Source: Gnetum montanum (lineage: Eukaryota > Streptophyta > Gnetopsida > Gnetales > Gnetaceae). From it: a DNA stretch of 64,000 nucleotides. Positions within the stretch are counted from its first letter, which is position 1, and every line of letters begins with the position of its first letter. The stretch spans positions 65,890 to 129,889 of the forward strand of contig MNCI01022649.1 in assembly GCA_015680685.1 (NCBI GenBank). Reading direction: 5' to 3'. The translations under genes and the position numbers were made by a program. The notes under the pieces are model-generated. The model saw only the letters and a list, made by a program, of their open reading frames with translations. It made no database searches and was not told the DNA's origin. Of this stretch, positions 1 through 10,043 are shown piece by piece.

Positions 1-1035
1 CCACAATATAGAAGCGTAATGTAGTCAACTTACACCGATTCGACGAAGGAAGCTTCCGTGGATGAATACTGAATCCTCAGTATCATCTTCATAAATTAAA
101 TGTGTAGAGTGCAGCAGCGAACCAGAGGCGTGGGTATCAATTACAGGAGAGAGGCAATTTGGCCATTGCATGTGTGCCGTGTTCGTGAGGCTTTTTAACT
201 TGGAACGGTCAAATCCAAGAAGTGGATTGCGGTTTCTTGGTAAGACTAAGTTGGGTCACTGGTCGTAGCAGTGGAGTTGTGGCCTTGTTCCTGTCTGTCA
301 CCTCTGCAATTTGACGGACAACTACGTTCGTCACGATACGCATGTTTTTGCTCTCAGCTCAAGCCCAACAATCTGAATATTTGAAAATACCCTCGTTAAC
401 AATGATTTTGAAATATTTGCCGACATGAGTATCCCACAAATTGCGTGTCTACATTTTGGACAAGATAAAGTTAAAAAGGACCATAATAATTCAACGCGCT
501 CACAGTCGAAATTGGGCTCTCGCTGGTTTTCGTTGGCTGGACGTATTTGGTTTGGGAATCTGTTGATATGCTAAAAATCAATGGATTCACCTTTTTAACT
601 TTTAAAAAGTTGTTTAGTATTAGATGGAAACTTCATCGGATTTGGATGTGAACCGGCAGTTCAACGCAATCGTGTCGCTTTTTGAATGCAATCTATTAAG
701 ATCCGCGAATCTTTGGAATCGGCGTTTATAGGAACGCAAGTTCTTAAGATTCAGGAAACCAAGAAGGGTGAAAAATAGTACATCTAGGCAGGTTGAAATA
801 TGCATGTGGCCGGCAGGGTTAAATGGTCAATCATGGTTATGAGATAAGGTGAGCTACAAGCTGGAGAGAGAAAAGTGATTGTGATTGAACTGTAAGAAAG
901 CATGTTTTGTAGATAGTTCAAAAGTTGTTTCTTTTGGAGTGGGATTAGAGGAGTGGAGAGATCCGCAGGAGTTCTATTTTATGATAACCATCATGAACAA
1001 TCTCCATAGAGCTATATTACTTTGATTTCTTGTGA
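1..1035. other. Unassigned flank, CpG-richer, no TE signature
   Basis: This stretch has clearly more CpG dinucleotides than the rest of the window and shares no sequence that I can see with any of the repeats to its right. The longest open frame (620-805, minus, 61 codons) has no recognisable motif and I do not call it a gene. It is probably low-copy DNA into which element A1 inserted, perhaps near a gene outside the window. That is inference from base composition only. Confidence 0.4.
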
Positions 1036-1040
1036 ATTGC

Positions 1041-1379
1041 TAATGAGTGGTTGAGTAGAGCCTACACCTAACTATACAAGTCATAAGTATTCATATATGA
1101 CTTAGTTGAACTAGAATAGATATCTAGATAGCTAGGCTATTGGTTGTTGGTTGTTGTCTTCCCAATCATACTTGTATGGCCTTAGTACATATAGTTAAGT
1201 GTGACAAAGGTGCATGATATTGATGTTGCATTGGCCATGTTGAAATATTATTCAAATATTAATATATGCTAAGCTAATCTAATTATAAAAGTCCTAGTCT
1301 AACCTAAGGTGATGAATGTCTAATCCTAGTTTGTCAAACACATCCTAAATGCACATACCCATTGCTAGGACTACCAAGC
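1041..1379 (-). repeat. A1 left LTR, first part
   Basis: These 339 bases align with the start of the minus-strand Athila LTRs at 23837 and 28601 (TGATGAGTGG, then the CTCAACCATAC-like stretch). The match stops inside the motif ggactaccaagc at 1379, exactly where S begins, and continues at 39697. Confidence 0.85.
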
Positions 1380-3090
1380 TGTAACACCTCATATTTTTGG
1401 TTCCTTAAGCTTGTGCTATCTACATAGATTTTAAATATCATTTAATTGTTATCTATATGAAGGTGCTTTGATGGGATAGCTATCAGATGAGAAGTTAGCC
1501 ATGTATTTATAACACTTATGTATTTTTGCTATGTGCACTAACAATGAGTTGGTAGGTACTATGGATGCTAACAAGGAATTGGAACTACTTCAACAAGTTT
1601 ATGATGTACATCAAGATGGCTTGTTATCAATTGTTATTATAGTTTGACATGTTTGTTAATGTGCTTAAGTTAAGATCATGTATTTCATTCATTGTTAATT
1701 ATATTATAGCTAGTAATTTTGTATATTTTTTATGTAAGCTATGGATGAGGATTGTAAAGTTATATGCATCTTCATTATGTGCGTTAGCTATAGATGGTGT
1801 GTTTTATTATTACTTATGCTTCATAGTTTATATTTTAATTATTTCATAGGCATGTATAATGTGGCTAGATGTTATTAATATGTTTTGGTAGGTATAATTG
1901 GATTAGTAGTTATTATAATGGATGTTTATACCTTAGATGTAGATGCACTAGTTCAGTATGTGCTACAATAGTAGTTGTGCAAATGGATTTAGTAATGTTG
2001 TAAAGCTTTTATAATACCTATAGTAGAAATATATATTTAACCAAGCAACATTGTTGGTAATATATTATTTATTCATATGGTATTTTGACTATGTTAAGGT
2101 TTATTTTCTTATTGTAGTTAGTTTAGCTATTTGTCATTTTAGAAACAACAAGTTGTTGGAAGTTACTAGTAAGCTTATTAGAAGGTTTCTACAATAAGAA
2201 ATTCTATTTTTTATTGCAAGGTTAACTTTATATTCTATATTTAACTTTATTAGAATGTACTAAAGTTATGTAAGTCTAGTAAGGCATGGAATAGAGTTTC
2301 TTGGTTCCTTTTTAGAATATCACTAGGGTTAGGTCTCTTTGATTATAGCTAAGTTTTGCTTTATAAACCCCATTTTCAACCTAGTAGGGCACAATAGATA
2401 TATACTTGCATGGACATAGAGACTTTATTATTTTAGAAGCTTGTGGTGGTATGATTATGATTGCGCGACTCTAATGGTTTTGGCTGTACATGTCTAAGTA
2501 AGGTTAGATTTGCTAGTAGCTATGTTCGTATTTGACTTCATCTCAATGCTTTGATTTGATAGGTGAGAATTCTTAATATTTTTCCTATGCATCTTTTGAT
2601 TCAACAAGTTTGTGCATTTGGCATGGGTTGGGTTTTGCTATTATTACCTTTCTATGTGCATTGAATTGTGAGAGCTAGGTATTGTCTTGCACTTATAGAA
2701 TTATTTGACTTTTATAGCTATTTCATTCAATTCTTTCTATTGTAAATTTTATTGTTTTACTAATTTTAGGATAAGAGGGTTTTGTGAGATTCCATCATAT
2801 CAATCATTTAGAACTTGGGTATTACTCATTTTATTCATATTGCTATGGCACCATGTTTGTCATGATCGATATTTAATTAAGTTTTAACCATTTTACCAAT
2901 TCTATGTTATTATCATTTAATGAGCTATTGACAATAGTTACCTTAGGTTTGGACCTTTCCCACTCCATCATCTTGTTGGTAACTTTTCTCTTTATTTAAA
3001 GGTTAGTTTATAGTATTTGAGTTATGGTCATGTTATTCCCAACTTCACATGTGGATTGTCATTTGTCTTGAGATATTTCTTACATTTTCA

Positions 3091-3425
3091 GGTTATGCAT
3101 CATAACCACGAGTCAACCACAAGTCATCATTAGAGTAATACTTCTGACCATAAGTTGTGATCCCTCATCACAAGTCATGCTAAAGTCATGATCGATCTTT
3201 TTCTTTTCCCTTGCATTTACAGTCTCTATTGTGGGAAATCTGTGATACCAAAGGTCATGGTCTATCACCACGAGTCATGTTACAATTGTGGTTTAGAACC
3301 ACATGTTATGGTCAAGTTGTGGCTTGTCATCATGAGTTTTTTGTGGTATGTCTTTTTACCATTTCTTGGTCATTTGAGTTGACCATAGATCATGGTCTAC
3401 CATCACAAGTCATGGTTAAGGATTT
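3091..3425. repeat. Degenerate minisatellite inside S (CACRAGTCATG motif)
   Basis: The motif ATCACAAGTCATG or ACCACGAGTCATG recurs near 3105, 3117, 3168, 3265 and 3404, alternating with GGTCATGGTCTAYC (near 3250 and 3390). Spacing is irregular, roughly 50-100 bases. Many variants differ by CG versus CA or TG, as expected from deamination of a CpG-bearing motif. Confidence 0.6.
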
Positions 3426-4660
3426 TTATTTTAGCTTTTATCATTTGGTATTCTAAGGATACTACAAGTTGTAGTTAAATCATGATCTTTTACCCTGGGA
3501 TATCGTGAAGTTATGGTTTATTAGAGTTTGATTTTACATCTCTTGGATAACTTTAATTATATATGGAACATTTAGATTATGAGAAAACTTAACACATAAT
3601 TAATTGGTTAAACAAACTTATCATTATACATATTTTGTAATTATATTGTCCACATTCTGTAGTCATTCTTGGGGCCTTTCAAACTCATTACGAATCTATT
3701 CTTCATAACATATTCTTCTTCTTTCTTTTATTTTCTTTTGCCTTTCTTTGCTACATCCTTATGATGTCTAAATTTTCTTGTTACTCATGATAGAGCTTCT
3801 AGGAAATTTTTTTTATTGGTTAGTCTTACATGAGTTGGGCCCTTCTTAGAATCCTTCAACAATGCACTATTTAGCTTGTAATGGACTACTATGTTAATTG
3901 TAGCTTGTCCATCTTTTGAATGGTCTTCTCTTCCTCTTTAGGAAATTAAACGACACTATGAATCTTTCATATTGGATCTTATTGTCCTTTTTAGAAAACT
4001 AGATCCTTCTTTACTTCTTTCTCTTATGAATCACTTGATAATCTTTTGGTTTCTTGTATCATTATTATGAATCTATGGATCCTAATGACTACTATGTTTT
4101 ATTATATTTCTTAATACTAGCTGCTTTTTTACTTTAGATATGTATCTTTGTTTTCTTGTGGTTTTGATTTTGATTATCTTCTATATAATGTTACGTAACT
4201 TGACTTCTATTATGATTCATTCTTTCTTACACATACTATCATTTTAATCTTTTATTATTCCTTACCACATCTCTTCACTTCACTTCCCTTTTATAGTTGA
4301 TTGATTGTTGCTTATGTTTCATCAATAAGGTCGTAATGGTTTTCATGATAATTCACATTCTTTCATTACAACTTATTTAGAAATGATTACAAATAACATT
4401 GGATGGTTATGAAATTGATGATTATATAGCATGTTACAATCATATTCTAACGTGGTTTCAGGATTTTATCATTTTGGAATTGGTCTTGATATTTGAGCTC
4501 AGTACATTATAATTTGATACTTTTGTATATCACTAAGTATGGTTTGATTTACTTAGAACATGTTGGAATGTTGGATTTGACCTTGTACTTGATTATTTGG
4601 ATATTGATGAAGTATCTAGTTGTTTAATCTTGTTGACATATGAGTACACCCCTTTATCAT

Positions 4661-5519
4661 TAATGAGTCATAGTCTACTAGGCCCCGATATTAGGTATGT
4701 GATATTGCAAGTCTAGAAACGATGTTGGATATTCGATATTGCTGTTCTAGTGTTATCCTATAAATACAGCATTGGGGTACACAGTAGAAGGGGGTTTTTT
4801 GGGGAGAGGAGTCTTTAGTGAAGTTTTAGTTTTCAGTTCTTATAGTTAGTTTTAGTGTTCTTTCCAAGTGCATGCCCACAGTGTAATGCTTGTAATTGTA
4901 TAGAACCTTTGTTTGAGTGTGATGTACTTGGACATGCACACGATCGGCAATAAATATTGAGATTACTCCATCATTGTAGCATTCACTTAGCTTTTAATTG
5001 TTTTAATTGTTGATCATTTATTGTTGCTTTCTTAGTTAATATTTCTTCTACATCATTTACTATTTCTGTTGTTAACACAGAATGAATACATCTTAATCAC
5101 GAATATTTAAGTGTAACTACGTGGTAACTCAGTAGCGTATCGAGTAGTGCTTCAAGTGATGTGTGCTTGGTAATCCTAGAAGTAGTACACGAAGTCCAAG
5201 ATGCATATGGATGATTAGGGACAGATGCTCATTGCACCTAGGCTAGCTCAGATCTTATTTTCTATTGCCCATTAGTGTAATTAAGTTATCTCTTATTGTC
5301 CTTAGGAGTATCATAGTAGTAGGGATCACATCATACATCTTACTCTAGACTAAATCATACATGACAAAGAAAATACTAGTTCAAGTGGGAAGACAAGGAA
5401 CTATGATCAATGTATAACCATTTAGGTGCCACAACTAGTCCATCTATGGAGTTTGATAGGATCACGCATACACACTTGTATTCGTATGGTTGAGCGTAGG
5501 GGTACCTCACCACTCATCA
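4661..5519 (+). repeat. A2 5' LTR
   Basis: 859 bases from TAATGAGTCATAG to ACCACTCATCA. U3 is short: the TATA box sits about 100 bases from the LTR start, preceded by copies of a gatatt/gatatc motif. An AATAAA lies near 4951. It pairs with 13021-13895, and the two differ mostly by transitions. Confidence 0.9.
4759..4766 (+). promoter_or_regulatory. TATA box of A2 5' LTR
   Basis: TATAAATA in the context tcctaTAAATAcagc. The same box stands at 13133-13140 in the 3' LTR and at the matching place in both A4 LTRs. Confidence 0.7.
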
Positions 5520-5520
5520 T

Positions 5521-5538
5521 TGGTGCCATTTCCAGGGA
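5521..5538 (+). other. A2 primer binding site, tRNA-Asp type
   Basis: TGGTGCCATTTCCAGGGA starts two bases after the LTR. It resembles the Athila-type primer site TGGCGCCGTTGCCGGGGA, with differences that are mostly CpG-decay transitions. Confidence 0.75.
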
Positions 5539-5653
5539 TGGTGCTAGTTATCTAGACTAGTTATATCATACAAGATTGTTGTAATAGGGTATTAATGATA
5601 TATCTTTCAAACAAAGAAATTAAATTCCATGAAGTCACACACAATTCACGACA

Positions 5654-7947
5654 ATGTCGCTTTCACAAGATAGCAATAACACAACATCTAGTGAGGTAAT
5701 TCATTAGAGAACCAACAAAATTTATGATGAAGAAGAATTTTGAAAGACTCAATCTTATGCAGGAGTTTCATATGTTCATAGACACCCCAATGATACTCAA
5801 GAACTTTTGTCATCCAACTTAGAAACCTCTAGTGAAGATGGGACATCCCCTAGAATGAGGGGGCCCATAAGGCCTAGGACCTTCTCAATGAGTAGTAAGA
5901 GTACATTAGGGTATGATTGGGAGACTTACAAAAGTCATGATGAGTCTTCTAGTTCCCTCTCTTCCTTTGCTCTTTAAACATTGGATTGTGACATGGATGA
6001 CTATTCCTTAAGGGTTCAGGGTAGAAATAAAAATCAAACCCACAGGCAAAATTAGGAACGCCAATATGAACATAGACAACATTGTCCCAACTCACAAACT
6101 CACAAACTATTTAGTGACAATGAACCTCTATTGGCCACTAAGAGACTAATGTATATAATAGAGGCCATTCAGATATCTTGTAGGCATTGCAAGGAAATTC
6201 ATCTACCCAGGCTTGATTTAAAAAACTTTTCTACGTTCTCAAGAGGCTATGATTCAGATCCGCAACATCATTTACAAGCCTTCTATGATGCCTGTGTATG
6301 GAACAACATTGAGAATGGGTGGAAAAGGCTTAAGCTCTTCCCTAAAACACTTGTTGGCCAAGCTAAAGTTTGGTACAGGTCTTTAAAACCAAATTCAATT
6401 CGTCGTTGGCCTACAATGGTAAACCTCTTCAACGAAAGATATCAAACCTATGTAAGAGTGTCAGCCTTAAGGAGACAAATCCAAGAGTGGAAACAAGGGT
6501 AACATGAACCCTTGGACATGGCCTTAGAAAGATATTACTCTTTGTGAAACAAATGTTGGGGCCATGGTTTCTTCGACAAAAGGCTAATGTATCACATCAT
6601 GGATGTGCTCCGTAATGAAATAAGGGAGACCTAGGGATGTATGCCCCAAGTCAACTATATGAACTATGAACCCATAAATTCCAAGAGCTTATTAAGTAGG
6701 TATTAAAAGAAAAAGGAGAAATAACCAATTGGGAGAATGTTAAAAAATCTCAATAGGACCAAATTGTTGAAATAATAGAGGTCCATCATTATGAAAATGA
6801 GAAATCAACTCACCTTGAGGAGGCGAAACTATCCCCATCTTTGCAAATACTAAAATCACTAGATAAAATCAAGGCAAAGATCAACAAGGTGATGGAGCAG
6901 GTACATGAAATTGTGGAGAATATGTAGACATTATTAGAGGGAGACCCATGCAAGATGACTTTGATGACCAAAATAAACAAAGGATACCAAACCTAGAAAT
7001 AGGACAAAACACCATTCAATAATCAGAAAGAAAATGAGGATAGGGGCTCAACCAAAAATCATAAGTATCAATGCAATATTTTCCTATATGATCACCCAAA
7101 AGGCCAATTCCTAATCTTGTCACATCTACATGAGCATTGGGGAAGAATGTTACATCTAGATTTCGTATAGAAGTACATGGTTGGGTGCATCCCTATCCCA
7201 CAACTTTATGGGCAATTCCACAACTCATCATATTATCTATGGGAAAATTCTTACTAGCCTCAATACTGTGCTTAACTGTAGTGGCAAAACCCCCAGTTGT
7301 GAGGGAGGCCATCGCCAAACTAGCTAGACCCTTCGCATCACCCGAAACCAAGTGCTTATTATGTTCAACACTTTGTTTCTCCAACTGGATCAACATCCTC
7401 TACTTCACCTCATTGTTATCACTCTCTCGAGTATCATTAACCCATGTCCTCTCTTGCGAGATCACCACCTCATGTTTCTTACACTTCTTCTTACTCTTAA
7501 TATTCTCATCCTTCACCTCCTTCTACATCACCACTAGTTGTATTGGAAGGTTTTGCACCATAGCACCAACCAATGAACATTACTTGTGTTGCTACTATCA
7601 AGAGCAGTGGGAGTCCTTCACCACATCATAAGAAACCTTTCTTTAGGCATGGCCATAGAAAGAGATAGCACGATTCTAAAACCACTGCATCTTGCAACTC
7701 AGCACAAGTCCAACATAGTGATGCACCTTTGTCTTCAATCTTAACACCTCCTGTTAGCTTATCTAGGCCACCAATTAATACTCCAACAACCATGTGGCCT
7801 AATGAATATAACAATGTGAGTAGACATATCGATCCTTGCATACTGTCTTATGGTCATGGGTGCCATAGTGGGTTAGCTTCTTATCACATGACCACATCTT
7901 ATAATCTACCCCACTATGCCTACTTTAATCAAGGGTGTGAACCCTAA
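5654..7947 (+). pseudogene. gag: A2 gag (capsid polyprotein), broken by stops
   Basis: The ATG at 5654 is in frame with the long open stretch at 6131-6502. The first 150 codons hold a Ser-rich tract near 5935-5970. The open stretch shows the retrotransposon gag core: FSRGYDSDPQHHLQAFYDAC, then KLFPKTLVGQAKVWYRSLKP, then a WPTMVNLFNERYQ segment, which is the order seen in Athila capsids. Downstream (6500-7947) the frame is broken by stops and shifts, mostly TAG or TAA where Gln is expected, but stays alignable with A4's gag, including the acidic region and the Pro/His/Tyr-rich C-terminal part (MWPNEYNNVSRHIDP near 7792). Gag would form the cytoplasmic particle that packages element RNA. No zinc knuckle is clear. 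Confidence 0.85.
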
Positions 7948-9487
7948 TTTAGGTACGTTCCTGCCACTACACCAAAAGACACTTAGTGGTTTGGATATGA
8001 TTAGACCCCAATATTTCCAAGATGCATGGATCCTAACTTTTCATTTATTAATTTTTTCCATGATTAAAGGTTTAGTCATGGGAGATACCCCCCATTTTAA
8101 CAAGTAGAATTAGTAAATATTTTTCATTTTCTTTGGTTTTACAATTTTTTGTTTTGTAATTTCTCATTTTCTAATTTGTCATTTTATCTTTTTGTGGGTA
8201 ATCTCATCTGTGAATAAAATACTCATGTAACTAGTTGGTTGGGATGTTATTCTATGTTATCAAGTCATAAATGACTAATTATTTGGATAGTGAGCTCACA
8301 ACATCAGTCCACCCATTTTATAAATAAGAGGTTGTTGCTCTAGGTATGATGATATTCTTGTTATCATCAAAAATTAAAGTAACTTTGTACTCATTATGCC
8401 CAGAGTGAAGAGTGATGGACTAAGAGGGAATGGCAAGGGTGTGACATCAAGGGGACTTGTGGATTCTCTTTGGCAACATCTGTATATGATATCATGTAGC
8501 TTGGTTGTACTAAGATCCTTATAGATCTAATGAACAATGGGAGCAAGAGTTGTAATAAGGTAGTCAATAAAGGAACTCAATGCTATTCTAGGGGATCCCA
8601 CTGGAAAGACATGCATCCCTGCCTAAAGGTTTGCAGCTTCTCTGGATCAGCTGGTAAGACCAAGTGCAAAAGTGACTAGAAGAAGAAAAGGAAAAGGAAA
8701 AGGAAAGTACAAGAAAAATGTGCCAAAAAAAAAATTCAAATCACTCCTGCCTTGCACAAAACGCCAAGTGATTGTACACTTTGTTGTCATGATTCTTTTA
8801 TAATTGTCAATCATTCTAATGAAATAATGTGATGTCACTGATCAGAGGTATGGACTTGATTTTGATCTTAGATTAAAAGGCTAATGGTACTTTAATCATG
8901 CACAACACATAGGATTTGTGCCTATGGTAAGTTACCTCATGTCTTGATCTCTGCAATCCCTTCTATAATTCATCTTATCTCATGGTCTAGGTACTTCTAA
9001 CTTATGTCTTGTGTGACATAGAATTTGTACCTCATAGTGGTGATACTTAACATATGTGTGTTTTGTTGCATAGGTGCAGGTTGCATTTAACCCTTCTAGT
9101 GCTTACAGATATTTTAAGGTGTGGTTACATGAGGGCATTATAGGTTGGAACCTACTTTGGGGAGGATCCACTTGTATGAATTTCGTAATTTTTACTTGTT
9201 GCATACCACCACATCATTTTATACCCTTTGAGTACTCTATTGCCAAATCTATTATTTCCTTTGTCATCATTTTAATTGAATGATCTTTAGAACCATTACA
9301 TGTCCCTTTTCCTCATTCTTTTCAAAGAACTTCATTGTATAACTCCACTTTATTACACTTTCAGTGCCTCAATTCCCACTTGGTGTTACTCCAAACCTTT
9401 CAAATCTACCTCAAATCCTTCAATTTTGGCCTTAAAAACTTGAATAATCATTAATTCTACTAAGTACCCTATCTTGGTTGGGACTCG

Positions 9488-9572
9488 ATATCGGGTCCTT
9501 GATAATGGGTCCTATGTGATATTGGGTATGTGCTATCGCGTACATGATATGCATCCATAAAAAGTATATATA
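9488..9572 (+). promoter_or_regulatory. LTR-like internal promoter candidate upstream of ORF3 in A2
   Basis: The segment holds cgatatcgggtcc, tgatattgggtatgtgctatc and tgatatg, then TATATATA at 9565-9572 in the context aaaagTATATATAgggg. The same motif family precedes the TATA box of A2's LTR (gatatcgagtatgtgatatc near 13050). ORF3 starts about 480 bases downstream. The promoter role is inferred from this resemblance. Confidence 0.5.
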
Positions 9573-9625
9573 GGGGACCCTCATGCACTACACATATGAT
9601 TTTCTTCCATGATTTTTAGAGCTTT

Positions 9626-10043
9626 GTAAGTATAAATTCAGCTTCCAATATTTTACTCTTGACACTTTGATTTCTTTTTTGATTGAACCTAATTAAACTT
9701 GGAGTGTTCAACTTAGTCGTGAGGGAGGGGTACTATAGAACTTGTGCATAATTCTTTCGAAATTTGCTATTTCTTGAAGGATATCATAGGGGTAAGTACT
9801 ATTAGAAATTCATGCCCAACTAATTTTATCCTTTCACCCAAGTCATCTAAGTTATTATATGTGTCACCTAAATAGATTAGGTTTGACATTAAACTTTTAG
9901 GGTAACTTCCTTGAAAAAAATTTCTAACTCTAGAATCAAACTAAGTAAAGAATTAAACATTTATGAAAGGCAATGAATAAGGTATAAGATAACCAAATTT
10001 CTTTAAATAACCTTACTAATAATTGATTCTTGTGTGATTACAG
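9626..10043 (+). other. Possible 5'-UTR intron before ORF3 in A2
   Basis: GTAAGT at 9626-9631 (context gctttGTAAGTata) is a strong donor match, and TTACAG at 10038-10043 is an acceptor match directly before ATG. Together they would define a 418-base intron in a transcript from the TATA box at 9565. The acceptor-ATG junction is kept in A3 (35411-35416) and A4 (minus, 25324). The donor is not evident in A3. Confidence 0.45.

Larger units (their letters stand above)
8101..10043 (+). other. A2 spacer between gag and ORF3, with promoter-like block
   Basis: This 1.9-kb stretch has no credible ORF but is conserved in A3 (about 33000-35413) and partly in A4 (25325-26640, minus), so it was not free to drift. 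Landmarks include the matching ttgtggattctcttt (near 8457) and a conserved block at 8870-8960. At 9488-9572 it carries repeated gatatcgggt-type motifs followed by TATATATA, resembling U3 of the A2 LTR. It ends in TTACAG directly before the ORF3 ATG. In autonomous A3, pol stands between gag and this spacer. Confidence 0.65.

Noticed and set aside
620-805. A 61-codon minus-strand gene in the left flank
   Set aside because: No start context, domain or partner frame supports it, and a frame of this length is expected by chance.
3091-3425. A CRISPR-like array because of regularly returning words
   Set aside because: The words are short, variable and irregularly spaced, the window is plant DNA, and there are no cas genes.
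7137-7631. A 164-codon open frame in A2
   Set aside because: It overlaps the Pro-rich end of gag; the alignable frame, shared with A4, is another one.
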